From Sinosporangium album (GTDB lineage: Bacteria > Actinomycetota > Actinomycetes > Streptosporangiales > Streptosporangiaceae), in assembly GCF_900100605.1 (NCBI RefSeq), contig NZ_FNCN01000002.1, forward strand, positions 322,091 through 386,090: 64,000 bases of DNA. The letters are read 5' to 3'. The translations under genes and the position numbers were made by a program. Positions 1 to 9,152 of the stretch are shown here, in pieces; within the stretch, counting starts at the first letter, position 1; every line of letters starts with the position of its first letter. The notes under the pieces were generated by a model. The model worked only from the letters and a program-made list of their open reading frames with translations. It made no database searches and was not told the DNA's origin.

Positions 1-38
1 GAGATGGTGCGAGTGCGTCCGGATGGGAGTCCCGCCTG

Positions 39-1688
39 ATGGCCGTCCACGAGTCCGCCTGGGCGCCGTTGAAGCTGCCGGTCTTCCGGGCGCTGTGGAT
101 CGCCCAGCTCGTCTCGAACCTCGGCAGTTGGATGCAGATGGTCGGCGCGCAGTGGCTGCTCGTCGACGCGGGGCCGACGGTGCTGTCGCTGGTGCAGACG
201 GCGACGATGCTGCCGGTCATGCTGCTGGCGCTGCCCGCGGGGGTGCTCGCCGACCTTTCGGACCGCAGAAGACTGCTGATCGCGACGCAGGTGGCCCTGC
301 TGGTGGTGGCGACGGTGCTGGCGGGGCTCACGCTGGCCGGGCTGATGAACCCGCCGCTGCTGCTGGCGCTGACGTTCCTGATCGGCTGCGGCAGCGCCGT
401 CATGGGCCCGGCCTGGCAGGCGATCCAGCCCGAGCTGGTGCCGCGAGACCAGCTGTCCTCGGCGGCGGCGCTCGGCGGCGTCAACATGAACTCCGCCCGC
501 GCGATCGGCCCGGCGGTGGGCGGGCTGCTGGTGGCGTGGGCGGGGCCGGGCTGGGTGTTCGCGCTCAACGCGCTGTCGTTCCTCGCCGTGACGCTGGCGC
601 TGGTCCGGTGGGATCGGCCCGCCGACGAGCGGCCGGACGAGTCCGAGCGGGAGCGGGCCATCGCCGCTTTCCACGCCGGGACCAGATATGTACGGCATGC
701 CCCGGGCGTCATCCGCATTCTGCTGCGGGTCGTGCTGTTCATCCCCGCGGCGACGGCGCTGATGGCGCTGCTGCCGATCGTCGCCGGGCGGTATCTGGGG
801 ATGGGGGCGAACGGCTACGGCGTCCTGCTCGGCGCGATCGGCGTCGGCGCGGTGGTGGGAGCGTTCACCCTGCCGAAGGCGCGGGGGTGGATCGGCCGCA
901 GCGGCCTGCTGGCGGCCGGCGGCGTGGCCGCCGCCGCGGGGGTGCTGGTGACGGCCGCGGTCAGGCAACCGGTCCTGGTCATGGTGGGGCTTCTTCTGTA
1001 CGGCATGGCCTGGATAGCCGTGCTCTCAACGCTCAACGCGGCGCTGCAGATGCTGCTGCCGTCGTGGGTGCGCTCGCGTGGGCTCGCGGTCTACCTGGTC
1101 GTCTTCCAGGGCGGTTCGGCCGTCTCCGCGCCGCTGTGGGGGCTGGCGGCCGATGCGTGGGGTGTGCCGCTCGCGCTGGCGGGCTCCGCCGTACTCCTGC
1201 TGGTGGGCGCGCTGTCGGTGCAGCGGTGGCCGCTGCCGGGGCACGAGTACGACCGGACGGTGTCGACCGCGTGGCCTCAGCCGCATCTGGTGCTGGAGCC
1301 GCCGACGGACCGGCCGGTGCTGGTGACGTTGGAATACCGGGTGCCGGAGGGCAACGGTCCGGAGTTCATGGCGGCGATGCGCCACGTGGAGAAGTCGCGG
1401 CGGCGCACGGGCGCGTATGCGTGGGGCCTGTTCGTCGACGGGGCCGACCCGAGCAGGTATATCGAGGTGTTCCAGGTCAGGTCGTGGTCGGAGCACATGG
1501 CGCAGCACAATGTGCGCATGACGGCGGCCGATCAGGCGTGGCAGGACCAGGCGTGGTCGTTCGCCGAGGGCGCGCCGGTGGTGACCCACGCGATCGCCGT
1601 CCCGCAGAGCCCCGGCCCGCCGCTGACGCCGCCACCGCCGTCGCCTCCGCCGTCACCTCCCTCGCCCCCGGGGCCCGCGCCTACGTGA
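39..1688 (+). CDS. MFS exporter with C-terminal ferredoxin-like extension
   Basis: A 549-residue integral membrane transporter of the MFS_3/EntS-like type. About 12 hydrophobic segments fill roughly residues 10-410, with the MFS loop signature after helix 2 (LADLSDRRRLL). Residues about 425-515 form a soluble alpha/beta domain (VLVTLEYRVPEGN onward), which is usual for this subfamily, and the protein ends in a Pro/Ser-rich tail. The ATG at 39 is preceded by a GGATGGGAG ribosome site. The substrate cannot be told from sequence; relatives export siderophores or other small molecules. It is convergent with the next gene and probably unrelated to the RiPP cluster. Family call confident, substrate unknown. 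Confidence 0.85.
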   Translation: MAVHESAWAPLKLPVFRALWIAQLVSNLGSWMQMVGAQWLLVDAGPTVLSLVQTATMLPVMLLALPAGVLADLSDRRRLLIATQVALLVVATVLAGLTLAGLMNPPLLLALTFLIGCGSAVMGPAWQAIQPELVPRDQLSSAAALGGVNMNSARAIGPAVGGLLVAWAGPGWVFALNALSFLAVTLALVRWDRPADERPDESERERAIAAFHAGTRYVRHAPGVIRILLRVVLFIPAATALMALLPIVAGRYLGMGANGYGVLLGAIGVGAVVGAFTLPKARGWIGRSGLLAAGGVAAAAGVLVTAAVRQPVLVMVGLLLYGMAWIAVLSTLNAALQMLLPSWVRSRGLAVYLVVFQGGSAVSAPLWGLAADAWGVPLALAGSAVLLLVGALSVQRWPLPGHEYDRTVSTAWPQPHLVLEPPTDRPVLVTLEYRVPEGNGPEFMAAMRHVEKSRRRTGAYAWGLFVDGADPSRYIEVFQVRSWSEHMAQHNVRMTAADQAWQDQAWSFAEGAPVVTHAIAVPQSPGPPLTPPPPSPPPSPPSPPGPAPT

Positions 1689-1757
1689 GCCGCGCCCATG
1701 TGGGCCGCCGGGGGTTCGTGGCGGTGGCCGTACGGCACGGCGCGAGGGGGCCGGGCC

Positions 1758-2336
1758 TCAGTCCGCGACGCGCGGCCCGCTGACGAGGTCGAGGAGGCGC
1801 GCGAGGCGGTCGCGCAGGCCGTGGCGGCCCGGCAGTTCGCCGGCGGCGCTGCTGACGAGGTGCTGGGCGCCGTCGAAGGACAGCAGGCCGTCCGGCGGCA
1901 GGACCAGCGAGTCGTGGGCGAGCCCGGTCAGCTCGGGGTCGCCCCCGTCGAGCGCGAGGATCGTGGTGCCGGTGCGCCGGGCGTCGTCGAGCCGTTCGAG
2001 CAGCGGCTCGGGCGCCTTGGCCTCGGCCACCACGAACAGGGTCTCGCCCCGTCTGGCCTCTTCGATTCGGGTCAGTCCGACACGCAGGTGGGCGGGGGCG
2101 TCCGGCGGAGGAGACCAGCGCACCAGGGTGGGGACGAGCTGCTGGAGGCCCGACATGCGGGCCTCGTCGGTCAGGTGGGCGGTGAGATGCCAGGGTTCGT
2201 CGTCGGGTGTGCCGACCACGAGGAGTCCGCCGGGGGAGCGTGTGGTGCGCAGGGCGAGTCCGAGTTCTCGGGTGCGTTCCACCAGACCAGTCGATTCAAG
2301 TACCTCACGCAGGAAATCCACCGACGCCGCGTCCAT
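1758..2336 (-). CDS. Conserved hypothetical protein
   Basis: A 192-residue soluble protein, divergent from npdG across about 100 bp. It starts MDAASVDFLREVLES and shows alternating alpha/beta character, with a Rossmann-like stretch near residues 95-150 (GETLFVVAEA, TTILALDGGDPEL) but no catalytic motif I can name. No signal peptide or membrane segment is visible. The shared upstream region suggests it may be co-controlled with npdG, but this is inference only. Function unknown. Confidence 0.6.
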   Translation of the reverse strand: MDAASVDFLREVLESTGLVERTRELGLALRTTRSPGGLLVVGTPDDEPWHLTAHLTDEARMSGLQQLVPTLVRWSPPPDAPAHLRVGLTRIEEARRGETLFVVAEAKAPEPLLERLDDARRTGTTILALDGGDPELTGLAHDSLVLPPDGLLSFDGAQHLVSSAAGELPGRHGLRDRLARLLDLVSGPRVAD

Positions 2337-2439
2337 GTGATCTATCGTGCCTCAGTACCCCCGGTACTGTCCTTAGAACGACGACCTGGCATCATCGGGG
2401 CACAGTGAGCCTCGCCTTATCCAGTAGGAGTACTGTGCG

Positions 2440-3108
2440 ATGACGCAGCCTGATCTTCCAGACGTCAGCGGCCTGTCGATCGGAATCCTCGGCGGCACCG
2501 GTGACCAGGGCAAGGGGCTCGCCCGGCGGTTCGCGTTGGCCGGGCATGAGGTGCTGATCGGCTCCCGCAGCGTCGGCAGGGCGCAGGAGGCCGCGGCCTC
2601 CTTGGCGCCGACCGTGCGCGGCGGGGAGAACGCCCAGGTGGCGAGGGACGCCGACGTGGTGATCGTCGCGGTGCCGTGGGATGGGCACAAGGCGACGCTG
2701 GAGTCGCTCGCGGGCGATCTCGCGGGCAAGATCGTGGTCGACTGTGTGAACCCTCTCGGCTTCGACAAGCAGGGCGCCTACGCCTTGCCGGTCGAGGAGG
2801 GGAGCGCGGCTCAGCAGGCCGCTGCCGTACTCGGTGAGAGCAGGGTCGTGGCGGCCTTCCACCACGTGTCGGCGGTGCTGCTCCTCGACCCCGGGGTGGA
2901 CAGGATCGAGCTGGACGTGCTGGTGCTCGGTGACGACCGGGAGGCGACCGACATCGTGCGGGCGCTCGCGGCCCGGATTCCGGGTGCGCGGGGGGTGTAC
3001 GGCGGTCGCCTGCGCAACGCCCACCAGGTGGAGGCGCTGACCGCGAACCTGATCTCGATCAACCGGCGCTACAAGGCCCATGCGGGCCTCCGCATCACCG
3101 ACGTCTAA
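2440..3108 (+). CDS. npdG: NADPH-dependent F420 reductase
   Basis: Encodes a 222-residue F420H2:NADP oxidoreductase, which moves hydride between coenzyme F420 and NADP in the cytosol. The N-terminal dinucleotide fold starts with GILGGTGDQGKGLARRFA near residue 14, followed by IGSRS, the NADP phosphate-binding segment. The family-typical VVDCVNPLGFDKQG, AFHHVSA and ARIPGARGVYGGRLRNAHQVEALTANLI elements are all present. Length and order match the family. The start ATG at 2440 is the first in-frame start after the divergent promoter region. It supports the presence of F420 metabolism in this actinomycete. Confidence 0.92.
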   Translation: MTQPDLPDVSGLSIGILGGTGDQGKGLARRFALAGHEVLIGSRSVGRAQEAAASLAPTVRGGENAQVARDADVVIVAVPWDGHKATLESLAGDLAGKIVVDCVNPLGFDKQGAYALPVEEGSAAQQAAAVLGESRVVAAFHHVSAVLLLDPGVDRIELDVLVLGDDREATDIVRALAARIPGARGVYGGRLRNAHQVEALTANLISINRRYKAHAGLRITDV

Positions 3109-3147
3109 CCCTGAAAGATCCGGGAACAGGCCAGCTGGGCAGTTGGT

Positions 3148-3336
3148 CTGTTCCCGGCCACGGGCGGGATCGCCGTGTTCGCCGACGACGACGTGTACCG
3201 CCGGGTGTGGGCCTTCGGCTCGGACGAGGAGCTCCGCCGTATCGGCGTCGCCGCGGGCACCATACGCGTCTCGACCGGCATCGAGCACATTGAGGACCTG
3301 TGGGCGGACTTCGCCGCGGCCCTGGAGAAGTGCTGA
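3148..3336 (+). pseudogene. 3' fragment of a trans-sulfuration-type PLP enzyme
   Basis: In the frame ending at TGA 3334-3336 the DNA encodes GIAVFADDDVYRRVWAFG and, near the end, RVSTGIEHIEDLWADF. The latter resembles the C-terminal Arg-Leu-Ser-x-Gly-x-Glu signature of Cys/Met metabolism PLP enzymes (cystathionine gamma-lyase or beta-lyase family). No start codon, PLP-lysine domain or ribosome site precedes it, and the 5' boundary is approximate. About 60 of some 390 expected residues remain, so it is a gene stub. It sits at the left border of the RiPP cluster and may mark where foreign DNA was inserted. Confidence 0.6.
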
Positions 3337-3420
3337 ACCGGGGAGCCGCCGGGCTTTAGCGGTTCAGTATGAGGTTGGAATTCGTCGGGTAAATGCGGTC
3401 TGAAAGCCCGGCTCAGCGGC

Positions 3421-3442
3421 CGGGCGGCCGGCGGGCCGCCCG
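3421..3442. terminator. GC-rich hairpin before the RiPP operon
   Basis: A perfect 9-bp inverted repeat (CGGGCGGCC and GGCCGCCCG) with a 4-nt loop, about 30 bp before the first TOMM gene. No T-tract follows. It could end transcription from the npdG side or insulate the cluster. Confidence 0.5.
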
Positions 3443-3472
3443 CGACCTACCGATTACCCTAGGTCCGGACTA

Positions 3473-4474
3473 GTGTTTTCGGTGTCGTCCGGTCGAGACG
3501 CGCTGACTATCGTCCTGAACGTGGCTGAAACAAATACATCATCACCGATTTTCGTTGGTGCCACTGATCTGGAATTCAGGACGATCGCGGAAGACAAGCT
3601 GGAACTGTGCGCGGGCCCGCACAGATATGTCGTCACCGTCCCCGGAGACCGGACCCGCGCATTGTCCAGAGTTCTTACCGAGACGCTGCCCAAGCTGCGC
3701 CGGAGTGTTCCGCTGCATGAGCAGATCTCCGAGAAGGAGATCGTCGCTCTGCGGCCGTTTCTGAACCAGCTCATGTCCCTGCGGCTGCTCCTGTGCCCGA
3801 CGCCGGGCACCGTCGGCAGCGACGCCGATCTCCGCCTCTTCACCTTTATCAGCCGCAGGACCGACCGTGCCGACGAGATGTTCGCCGCGGTCAAGGCCAG
3901 GCGGGTGCAGGTGGTGGGCCCGCCCGAGGTGACGGCGGCGTGGACGTCGGCACTCGCGGCGCAGGGGCTGTCCGCTGTCGACCACGGACAGGCCGACCTC
4001 GGCGTGTTCGCCCCCGGGGAAAGCGGCGACGCCCGGCGGACAGGGCTCACGATCGTGGCCGCGGCCGACGAGGACATGCTCACTTTCGCCAACCGCCGAT
4101 TCTGCGCGCAGAAACGCTCATGGCTGCCGGTGCTTTTCACCCCGGACAGAATTCGCATCGGCCCGTGGACCATGCCCGGCGAATCCGCGTGCTATTGCTG
4201 CGCGGTCCCGGCGGCCGAAGGCCGGGCGGAGGCGGGAGCCGTACCGTCGAGCTGGCTGACCTACCAACCGGCGTGTGCGGCGTGGGCGGGCGGATTGATC
4301 GCCTATACGGTTCTGCGGGCTTTCGTGCCGATGGGCGGGGAGCATCCGTGGGGGCGGGTCACGACACTGGACGCAGCGCGGTGCGAGCAGGTTTCGCGGC
4401 GGGCGTGGCGGGACCCGTACTGCCGGGACTGCGCCGAGGAGGCGCCCGTCACGTTGACGTGGGCGGCGTTGTGA
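3473..4474 (+). CDS. TOMM F-type (ocin-ThiF-like) cyclodehydratase partner
   Basis: A 333-residue protein resembling the ThiF/E1-like partner ('F protein') of azole-forming RiPP cyclodehydratases, which binds the leader peptide and presents the core to YcaO. Seen: a C-terminal zinc-site arrangement (Cys240, Cys242, Cys243 in ACYCC; Cys317 and Cys320 in YCRDCAEE) and the RIGPWTMPGESACYCC segment seen in this family. It is first in the operon and overlaps the dehydrogenase gene by GTGA. The start is uncertain: GTG 3473 gives 333 residues, while GTG 3521 gives MAETNTSSPIFVG. Neither has a good ribosome site, so the message may be leaderless. The N-terminal region is weakly conserved. Confidence 0.75.
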   Translation: MFSVSSGRDALTIVLNVAETNTSSPIFVGATDLEFRTIAEDKLELCAGPHRYVVTVPGDRTRALSRVLTETLPKLRRSVPLHEQISEKEIVALRPFLNQLMSLRLLLCPTPGTVGSDADLRLFTFISRRTDRADEMFAAVKARRVQVVGPPEVTAAWTSALAAQGLSAVDHGQADLGVFAPGESGDARRTGLTIVAAADEDMLTFANRRFCAQKRSWLPVLFTPDRIRIGPWTMPGESACYCCAVPAAEGRAEAGAVPSSWLTYQPACAAWAGGLIAYTVLRAFVPMGGEHPWGRVTTLDAARCEQVSRRAWRDPYCRDCAEEAPVTLTWAAL

Positions 4475-6159
4475 GCGGGGCGGAGGCCGCCGCGGAGCTG
4501 GTGGCCGGGCTCGGCTTCGCCGTACGGGACATGCCGCTGCCGCTCTACCTGAACGGGTGGTGTCTGGCGCTGCTGCGGGAGGAGGCGGCGGGGGAGCGGC
4601 TCGACCTGACGGGTGCCCCCGTCGAGGTGCTGGATGTGGCGGCGGGCGCGGACCGGGCGGCGGCGCTGTGGCGCCTGCTCGCGGGCGCCGCGGCGCTCAG
4701 GCTTGAGGCGCGCGGCGTCGGCGGGTCGGTGTGGGAGACCGTGGGCGCGGGATCCTGCGAGGCCGAGGCCACCGCCGCGGCGGTGTACGACCTGCTGGCG
4801 CGGGTGCGGGCGGGAAGCGGCGGCGACGAGGGCCGGCGCATCGTGGGCTGGGAGAGCGCGGTGCGGCACCCGTGGCGCAGCCCGCGCGACATCGGCGGCG
4901 AGCTGGCCTGCCACCTGCTGGAGCCGGTGGCCGGCGTCCCATGCGTGGGGGCGGTCCTGAGGCTGGCCGGATCGCCGTCCGAGGTCAGGGTTCTGGCGTG
5001 CGACCTCAGTGTGACCCGGGCCGTGGACAAGGCCGTGTACGGCGTGCTGCGCGGCCACGTGCTGGAGGCGGGGCGGCCGACCGGCGCGGACTTCGCGGAG
5101 TTCGCGGAGAAGGACCAGGTGCGCCTGGCCGAGCTGGACGACGGATCGGAGCGCACCGGCGGCATCGGCCACCTGCGGGACGTGCTGCGACGCCACGCGA
5201 TGCCGGTGAGTACCCAGAGGTTGGCCGAGGAGGCGGGGGCCGTACTGGTGCGGGCCAAGATCTCCGCCGAGCCGCCGCCCGCCGAGCAGCTGCCCGGCGG
5301 GCCCGGGCTGTGGGACGCGCCGCGCCCGGGACACGGCGGCACAGTAGCCCCGGCCCAGCTTTCGCTGCCCTGTGAGCGCGACCGGGTGGAGGTGTCGCGT
5401 GCCTTCCACGAGAACTCGAAGCTCCGCGCCGGGTACGGCACGCTGCCGAAAGTGGACCTCGCGCGGGCCGGTGCCCCCGTGCAGGGCCTCCTCGCGCGGG
5501 CGCACCGCGACTTCCCCCACGCCCGGCGCGTCTACGGGCTCGCCGACCTCGAACGGCCCGTGCTCGCGCCGCTGGAGGAGACGGTGAGCCGCAGAAGATC
5601 GTGGGCGCCCATCGGGGCGACGCCCCTCGGCCTGCCCGAACTCGCCGGTGTGCTGCGCATGGCGTACGGCACCACCGGGTCGGGGCGGCTCGGCCCCACG
5701 AGCACCGTGCCCCTGCGGGCGACGCCCTCGGCCGGCGGGCTTTACCCGATCGACCTGTTCGTCCTGGTCACCCGTGTCGACGGGGTCGAACCAGGCCTGT
5801 ACTACTTCCACCCGTCGCGTATGGAACTCCAACTGGTGACCACGGACTACGACCTTGAGGACGTGCTCGCCCACTCCGGTTACGCGGCGAGGGTGGGGCA
5901 GGCCGCCGCCATTGTGCTGTATGTGGCGTCGTTCCGCCGCAACCAGTGGAAGTACTGGGAACGCGGCTATCGCACCGTGCTGCTGGACTGCGGGCACCTC
6001 GCCCACAGCGTGGTGCTCACCGCCAACGCGTCGGGGCTGGTGGCCCATCCGATGGTGGCCTTCGCCGACGACTACTTCAATCGGCTCGTCGGCGTGGACG
6101 GCGTCGACGACGCCGTGCTCTATCTGACTCTGCTCGGCAGGGCGAAGGAGAGGCCGTGA
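4471..6159 (+). CDS. SagB-type azoline dehydrogenase, N-terminally extended
   Basis: A 562-residue FMN-dependent dehydrogenase predicted to oxidise thiazolines and oxazolines of the precursor to aromatic azoles. The C-terminal 200 residues are a SagB-type nitroreductase domain: RATPSAGGLYPIDLFVLV near residue 416, YYFHP, and YWERGYRTVLLDCGHLAHSV near residue 493. The first 360 residues are an extra region, as in larger actinobacterial SagB proteins, possibly a degenerate second copy. GTG 4471 is chosen because it overlaps the preceding stop (GTGA); the open frame continues far upstream but lies inside the previous gene. Part of the tightly coupled 3473-11649 operon. Confidence 0.88.
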   Translation: MSGAEAAAELVAGLGFAVRDMPLPLYLNGWCLALLREEAAGERLDLTGAPVEVLDVAAGADRAAALWRLLAGAAALRLEARGVGGSVWETVGAGSCEAEATAAAVYDLLARVRAGSGGDEGRRIVGWESAVRHPWRSPRDIGGELACHLLEPVAGVPCVGAVLRLAGSPSEVRVLACDLSVTRAVDKAVYGVLRGHVLEAGRPTGADFAEFAEKDQVRLAELDDGSERTGGIGHLRDVLRRHAMPVSTQRLAEEAGAVLVRAKISAEPPPAEQLPGGPGLWDAPRPGHGGTVAPAQLSLPCERDRVEVSRAFHENSKLRAGYGTLPKVDLARAGAPVQGLLARAHRDFPHARRVYGLADLERPVLAPLEETVSRRRSWAPIGATPLGLPELAGVLRMAYGTTGSGRLGPTSTVPLRATPSAGGLYPIDLFVLVTRVDGVEPGLYYFHPSRMELQLVTTDYDLEDVLAHSGYAARVGQAAAIVLYVASFRRNQWKYWERGYRTVLLDCGHLAHSVVLTANASGLVAHPMVAFADDYFNRLVGVDGVDDAVLYLTLLGRAKERP

Positions 6160-8354
6160 TCACGGAGGAAGGGATCGTACGGCTGGCGCCCGGCGTGCGC
6201 ATCCACGTGGTGGATGACGAGAACGGCTTCATGGAGACGCCCGACTCGGTCGTACGGCTGCGCGGCACCCGACTGCGCGTGCTCCAGGACATCGTGCTGC
6301 CCAGGCTCGACGGCTCCCTGCGAGGGCGCGAGCTGCTCGCCGAGCTGGCCTGCGCCATGCCCGAGACCGACGCGCGCGAGCTGCTCGCGGGACTCGGCTC
6401 CCAGGGGCTGCTCGTCGACACGCCCGCCCCCGCTCCCGGGGTCCCGCCGCCGGCGCGGGTCGCGGTGTGCGGGGACGAGCACCTGGCCCGGCACCTGGTG
6501 AAGGCGCTGGAACGCACCGAGGCCGTCAGCGCGCACTACGTGGGCGAACCCGACCGGGTCGAAGACCTGGTCGAGTCGCCGGCCGCGCTCGCCGCGGTGG
6601 CGACGGCCTCGCTGTTCGACCCCTGGGCCAACCGGGTCAACCGGCTGTTCGTCGAGAACGGCAGGCCGTGCCTGTTCTTCGGCGTGGTGCGGAAGGGCAC
6701 CGCGTTCGCCGGGCCGCTGTGGACCCCCGACCGGGTCGGCCCGTGCTACGAGTGCCTGCGGACCCGCGTCTTCTCCAACCTGCCCCAAGGGCAGACGTTC
6801 CGCTCCTACACCGACTTCCTCGCGGAGACGCAGGCCCGTGCCGTACCTCACGAGATGCCGGCGTGGGCGGCGGCGGGGCTGAGCGGCGTGGTGGGGGAGC
6901 GGTTGGCCGGCTGGGCGGCCGACCCCGCGGGCGACGCGGCGGACCGGCTGGACTGGCTGGAGGAGGACTACCGCAAGGCCGCCGGACGGCACCTGTTCCC
7001 TGTGCCCACCTGCGGCGTGTGCCGGGCGAGCCAGCGCCCGTGCGAGCCGATCGCCGAGTTGAAGGACGCCGAGGACGAGCGGGTCGGCATCGTGCACGCG
7101 GCGAGCGTGCGCAAGGCCGACAGCGGGCCGCCCATCTACCTGAGCGGCAGCACCTCGGCCGACCTGTCGCTGATCAAGCAGCCCATGAGGGTGACGAAGA
7201 ACGGCGGTGCGGCGTTCGGCAAGAAGGACGCGGTCAACGCGACCATCGGCGAGTCCCTGGAACGCTACGCGGCGGCCCTCTACCGCAAGGAGGACCTCGT
7301 CCTGTCCACCTGGGCGGACCTGGCCGAGGAGGCGGTGCCGCCGGACGCGTTCGGCCTGTTCAGCGATGAGCAGTACCGCTCGGAAGGGTTCGCCTTCACG
7401 GCGTTCACCCCGGACACTCCCGTACGGTGGACCCGCGCCGTGCGGTGGAGCGACGGAGCCCAGGTGTGGGTGCCGGCCTCCCAGGTGTACATGCACTACC
7501 GGCGGACGCGCGGCGAGGCCGTCATCGGCCCGTCGATCTCCACCGGTCTCGCCGCCGCGCCGACTTTCCGGGCGGCGGTCCTGAGCGGGCTGCTCGAAGT
7601 GCTCGAACGGGACGCCCTGGCCGTCTCGTGGCTGCATCGCCTGCCGCCCAGGCCGGTGCCACAGGAGCGGATCGAGGAGTCCTCCGAGGTCGCCTACCAC
7701 CTGCGGAAGGCGGGAAACTGCCGGGTGCGCTTCTACGACCTGTCGCTGGAGCACAGCCCGGTGGTGGTCGCCGCGGTCATCGACCACCGCGGCGGCGGCG
7801 ACCACGTCATGTCCTTCGGCAGCGCTTGCAGGGTCACGGCGACGGCCGCCTTGGAGAAGGCGTTCCTCGAAGCCACCCAAGGCCTGACCTATGTGCGCCG
7901 GCTGCTCCGCCAATACCAGGACTGGGACATGGGCGGGGACTTCGACACCGTGGACGAGTTCAACAAGCACGCCATCCTCTACACCAGGCATCCGCACCTG
8001 CGGGAGGCCGCCGGCTACCTGGTGCACCCTTCGGGGGAGCCGGAGCGCTGGCGGTCCGAACGCGTCCGGCCCGAGGACCCCGGGAAACCCGTCGACCTCG
8101 ACGACCTCGACGACCTCGACGGCCTCGTGCGGGAGCTCGACGCCGCCGGATACCCGGTCTACGTCGTGGACGTCACGACGCCCGATGTGATGCAGCTCGG
8201 CGTGCGCGTCGTGCGGGTGCTGGTCCCCGGCCTCCAGCACCTGTCGGGTATGCATCGCTACCGCATGCTCGGCACCCCTCGCCTGCACACCGTCGCCGCC
8301 GGCCTCGGACACGACACCGTCCCCAACAATCCCTTTCCGCACCCGCTCCCCTGA
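6156..8354 (+). CDS. Fused E1-like/YcaO azoline cyclodehydratase
   Basis: A 732-residue core enzyme of the TOMM pathway, using ATP to cyclise Cys and Ser side chains onto the peptide backbone. Residues 1-300 are the E1-like (C-type) part, with zinc cysteines C197/C200 (GPCYEC) and C286/C289 (CGVC). Residues about 305-732 are YcaO: GESLERYAAALYRKED (365-380) and LLEVLERDALAVSW are ATP/Mg-binding motifs. The C-terminus reads NPFPHPLP, the Pro-x-Pro-x-Pro motif characteristic of azoline-forming YcaO enzymes, so it looks catalytically intact. GTG 6156 overlaps the SagB stop by four bases. Class confident. Confidence 0.93.
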   Translation: MITEEGIVRLAPGVRIHVVDDENGFMETPDSVVRLRGTRLRVLQDIVLPRLDGSLRGRELLAELACAMPETDARELLAGLGSQGLLVDTPAPAPGVPPPARVAVCGDEHLARHLVKALERTEAVSAHYVGEPDRVEDLVESPAALAAVATASLFDPWANRVNRLFVENGRPCLFFGVVRKGTAFAGPLWTPDRVGPCYECLRTRVFSNLPQGQTFRSYTDFLAETQARAVPHEMPAWAAAGLSGVVGERLAGWAADPAGDAADRLDWLEEDYRKAAGRHLFPVPTCGVCRASQRPCEPIAELKDAEDERVGIVHAASVRKADSGPPIYLSGSTSADLSLIKQPMRVTKNGGAAFGKKDAVNATIGESLERYAAALYRKEDLVLSTWADLAEEAVPPDAFGLFSDEQYRSEGFAFTAFTPDTPVRWTRAVRWSDGAQVWVPASQVYMHYRRTRGEAVIGPSISTGLAAAPTFRAAVLSGLLEVLERDALAVSWLHRLPPRPVPQERIEESSEVAYHLRKAGNCRVRFYDLSLEHSPVVVAAVIDHRGGGDHVMSFGSACRVTATAALEKAFLEATQGLTYVRRLLRQYQDWDMGGDFDTVDEFNKHAILYTRHPHLREAAGYLVHPSGEPERWRSERVRPEDPGKPVDLDDLDDLDGLVRELDAAGYPVYVVDVTTPDVMQLGVRVVRVLVPGLQHLSGMHRYRMLGTPRLHTVAAGLGHDTVPNNPFPHPLP

Positions 8355-8393
8355 TCGCTTCCCCGACTGCTTCCCCGACTGCTTGGAGATCCG

Positions 8394-9152
8394 ATGGCTC
8401 CCAGCTTCACCGTCCACCACGCCGTCTCCATGGTCCGCAAAGAAGATTTCGACGACACCGCGCTGATCTCTGAGGCGTTCGCCAAGCACATCGTCAGCTC
8501 CCTGCTGCCCGCCCGGACCCGGCCCGTGCGCTGCACGATCGACGCCGAGCCCTGCGGCACGGGCGTCAAACTGCGCTTCAGCAGTCACATCGACGGCCTC
8601 GACTCCGCCGCCGCCGTGACGCACCGGCTCGTCTTCGTCGACAGGGAGGAGACGCGCATCAGCGTGCACCGGATCACCCCGGAGAACCCGTCCGCGACGT
8701 CGGAGGTGCTGGTCCTTCTCGACGGCACCGACCGGGACTACTGCCACGCCTCCGTCTACGACGCGGAGGAACGGCTGCTCGCCGTGGAGTCCGTGGTGTT
8801 CAACCACGAGGGCAAGGTCCGCGCCTACCCGTTCACCTCGCAGTACGTGTCCCCCCTCACCCTCGGCCGCGCGGAGCTGCACGAGATCCAGAGCGACGAC
8901 GGACGCAAGATGCTGCGTTTCACCGTGGGTCTTTCCGACCTGAAGGAACCCGAGAAGATCGTCATCGCCCTGCAGGCGACCGGGATCATCGACCGCACGG
9001 AGTTCGTCTGCACCCCGGAGGAACCGGAGGTCCACCGGGTCATCCCCCTCGACGCCAACGCCGGACTCGCGCCGGGGGAGTGGGTGGTCATCGCCGTCGA
9101 CGACCAGGAGCGGTTCCTGGCCCAGTCCCTCATCGTCATCCGGCCACGATGA
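8394..9152 (+). CDS. Unknown protein within the TOMM operon
   Basis: A 252-residue soluble protein that I do not recognise. It starts at ATG 8394 behind TTGGAGA and its stop overlaps the next start (ATGA), so it belongs to the same operon between the cyclodehydratase and the peptidases. The sequence is rich in beta-type alternation (VKLRFSSHIDG, TRISVHRIT, SEVLVLLDGTDRDYCHASVYDAEE, PGEWVVIAVDD), with no transmembrane segment, signal or cofactor motif. Possible roles are a leader-binding scaffold, a chaperone for the complex or an immunity factor, all inference from position only. Confidence 0.7.
   Translation: MAPSFTVHHAVSMVRKEDFDDTALISEAFAKHIVSSLLPARTRPVRCTIDAEPCGTGVKLRFSSHIDGLDSAAAVTHRLVFVDREETRISVHRITPENPSATSEVLVLLDGTDRDYCHASVYDAEERLLAVESVVFNHEGKVRAYPFTSQYVSPLTLGRAELHEIQSDDGRKMLRFTVGLSDLKEPEKIVIALQATGIIDRTEFVCTPEEPEVHRVIPLDANAGLAPGEWVVIAVDDQERFLAQSLIVIRPR

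Noticed and set aside
23-1783. 586-residue open frame overlapping the first MFS gene
   Set aside because: Arg/Gly/Ala-rich shadow of the MFS gene in another frame, with no domain and no ribosome site.
3793-4470. Upstream extension of the SagB frame
   Set aside because: The frame is open only because of high GC; it lies inside the F-protein gene, and the GTGA overlap at 4471 gives the natural start.
8090-8130. Repeated GACCTCGACGACCTCGACGA tract in the YcaO gene
   Set aside because: A short in-frame Asp-Leu-Asp repeat in a loop of the enzyme; slippage, with no sign of a regulatory role.
6120-9035. 971-residue minus-strand open frame
   Set aside because: Antisense shadow of the YcaO gene; His/Arg/Val-rich with no recognisable domain.
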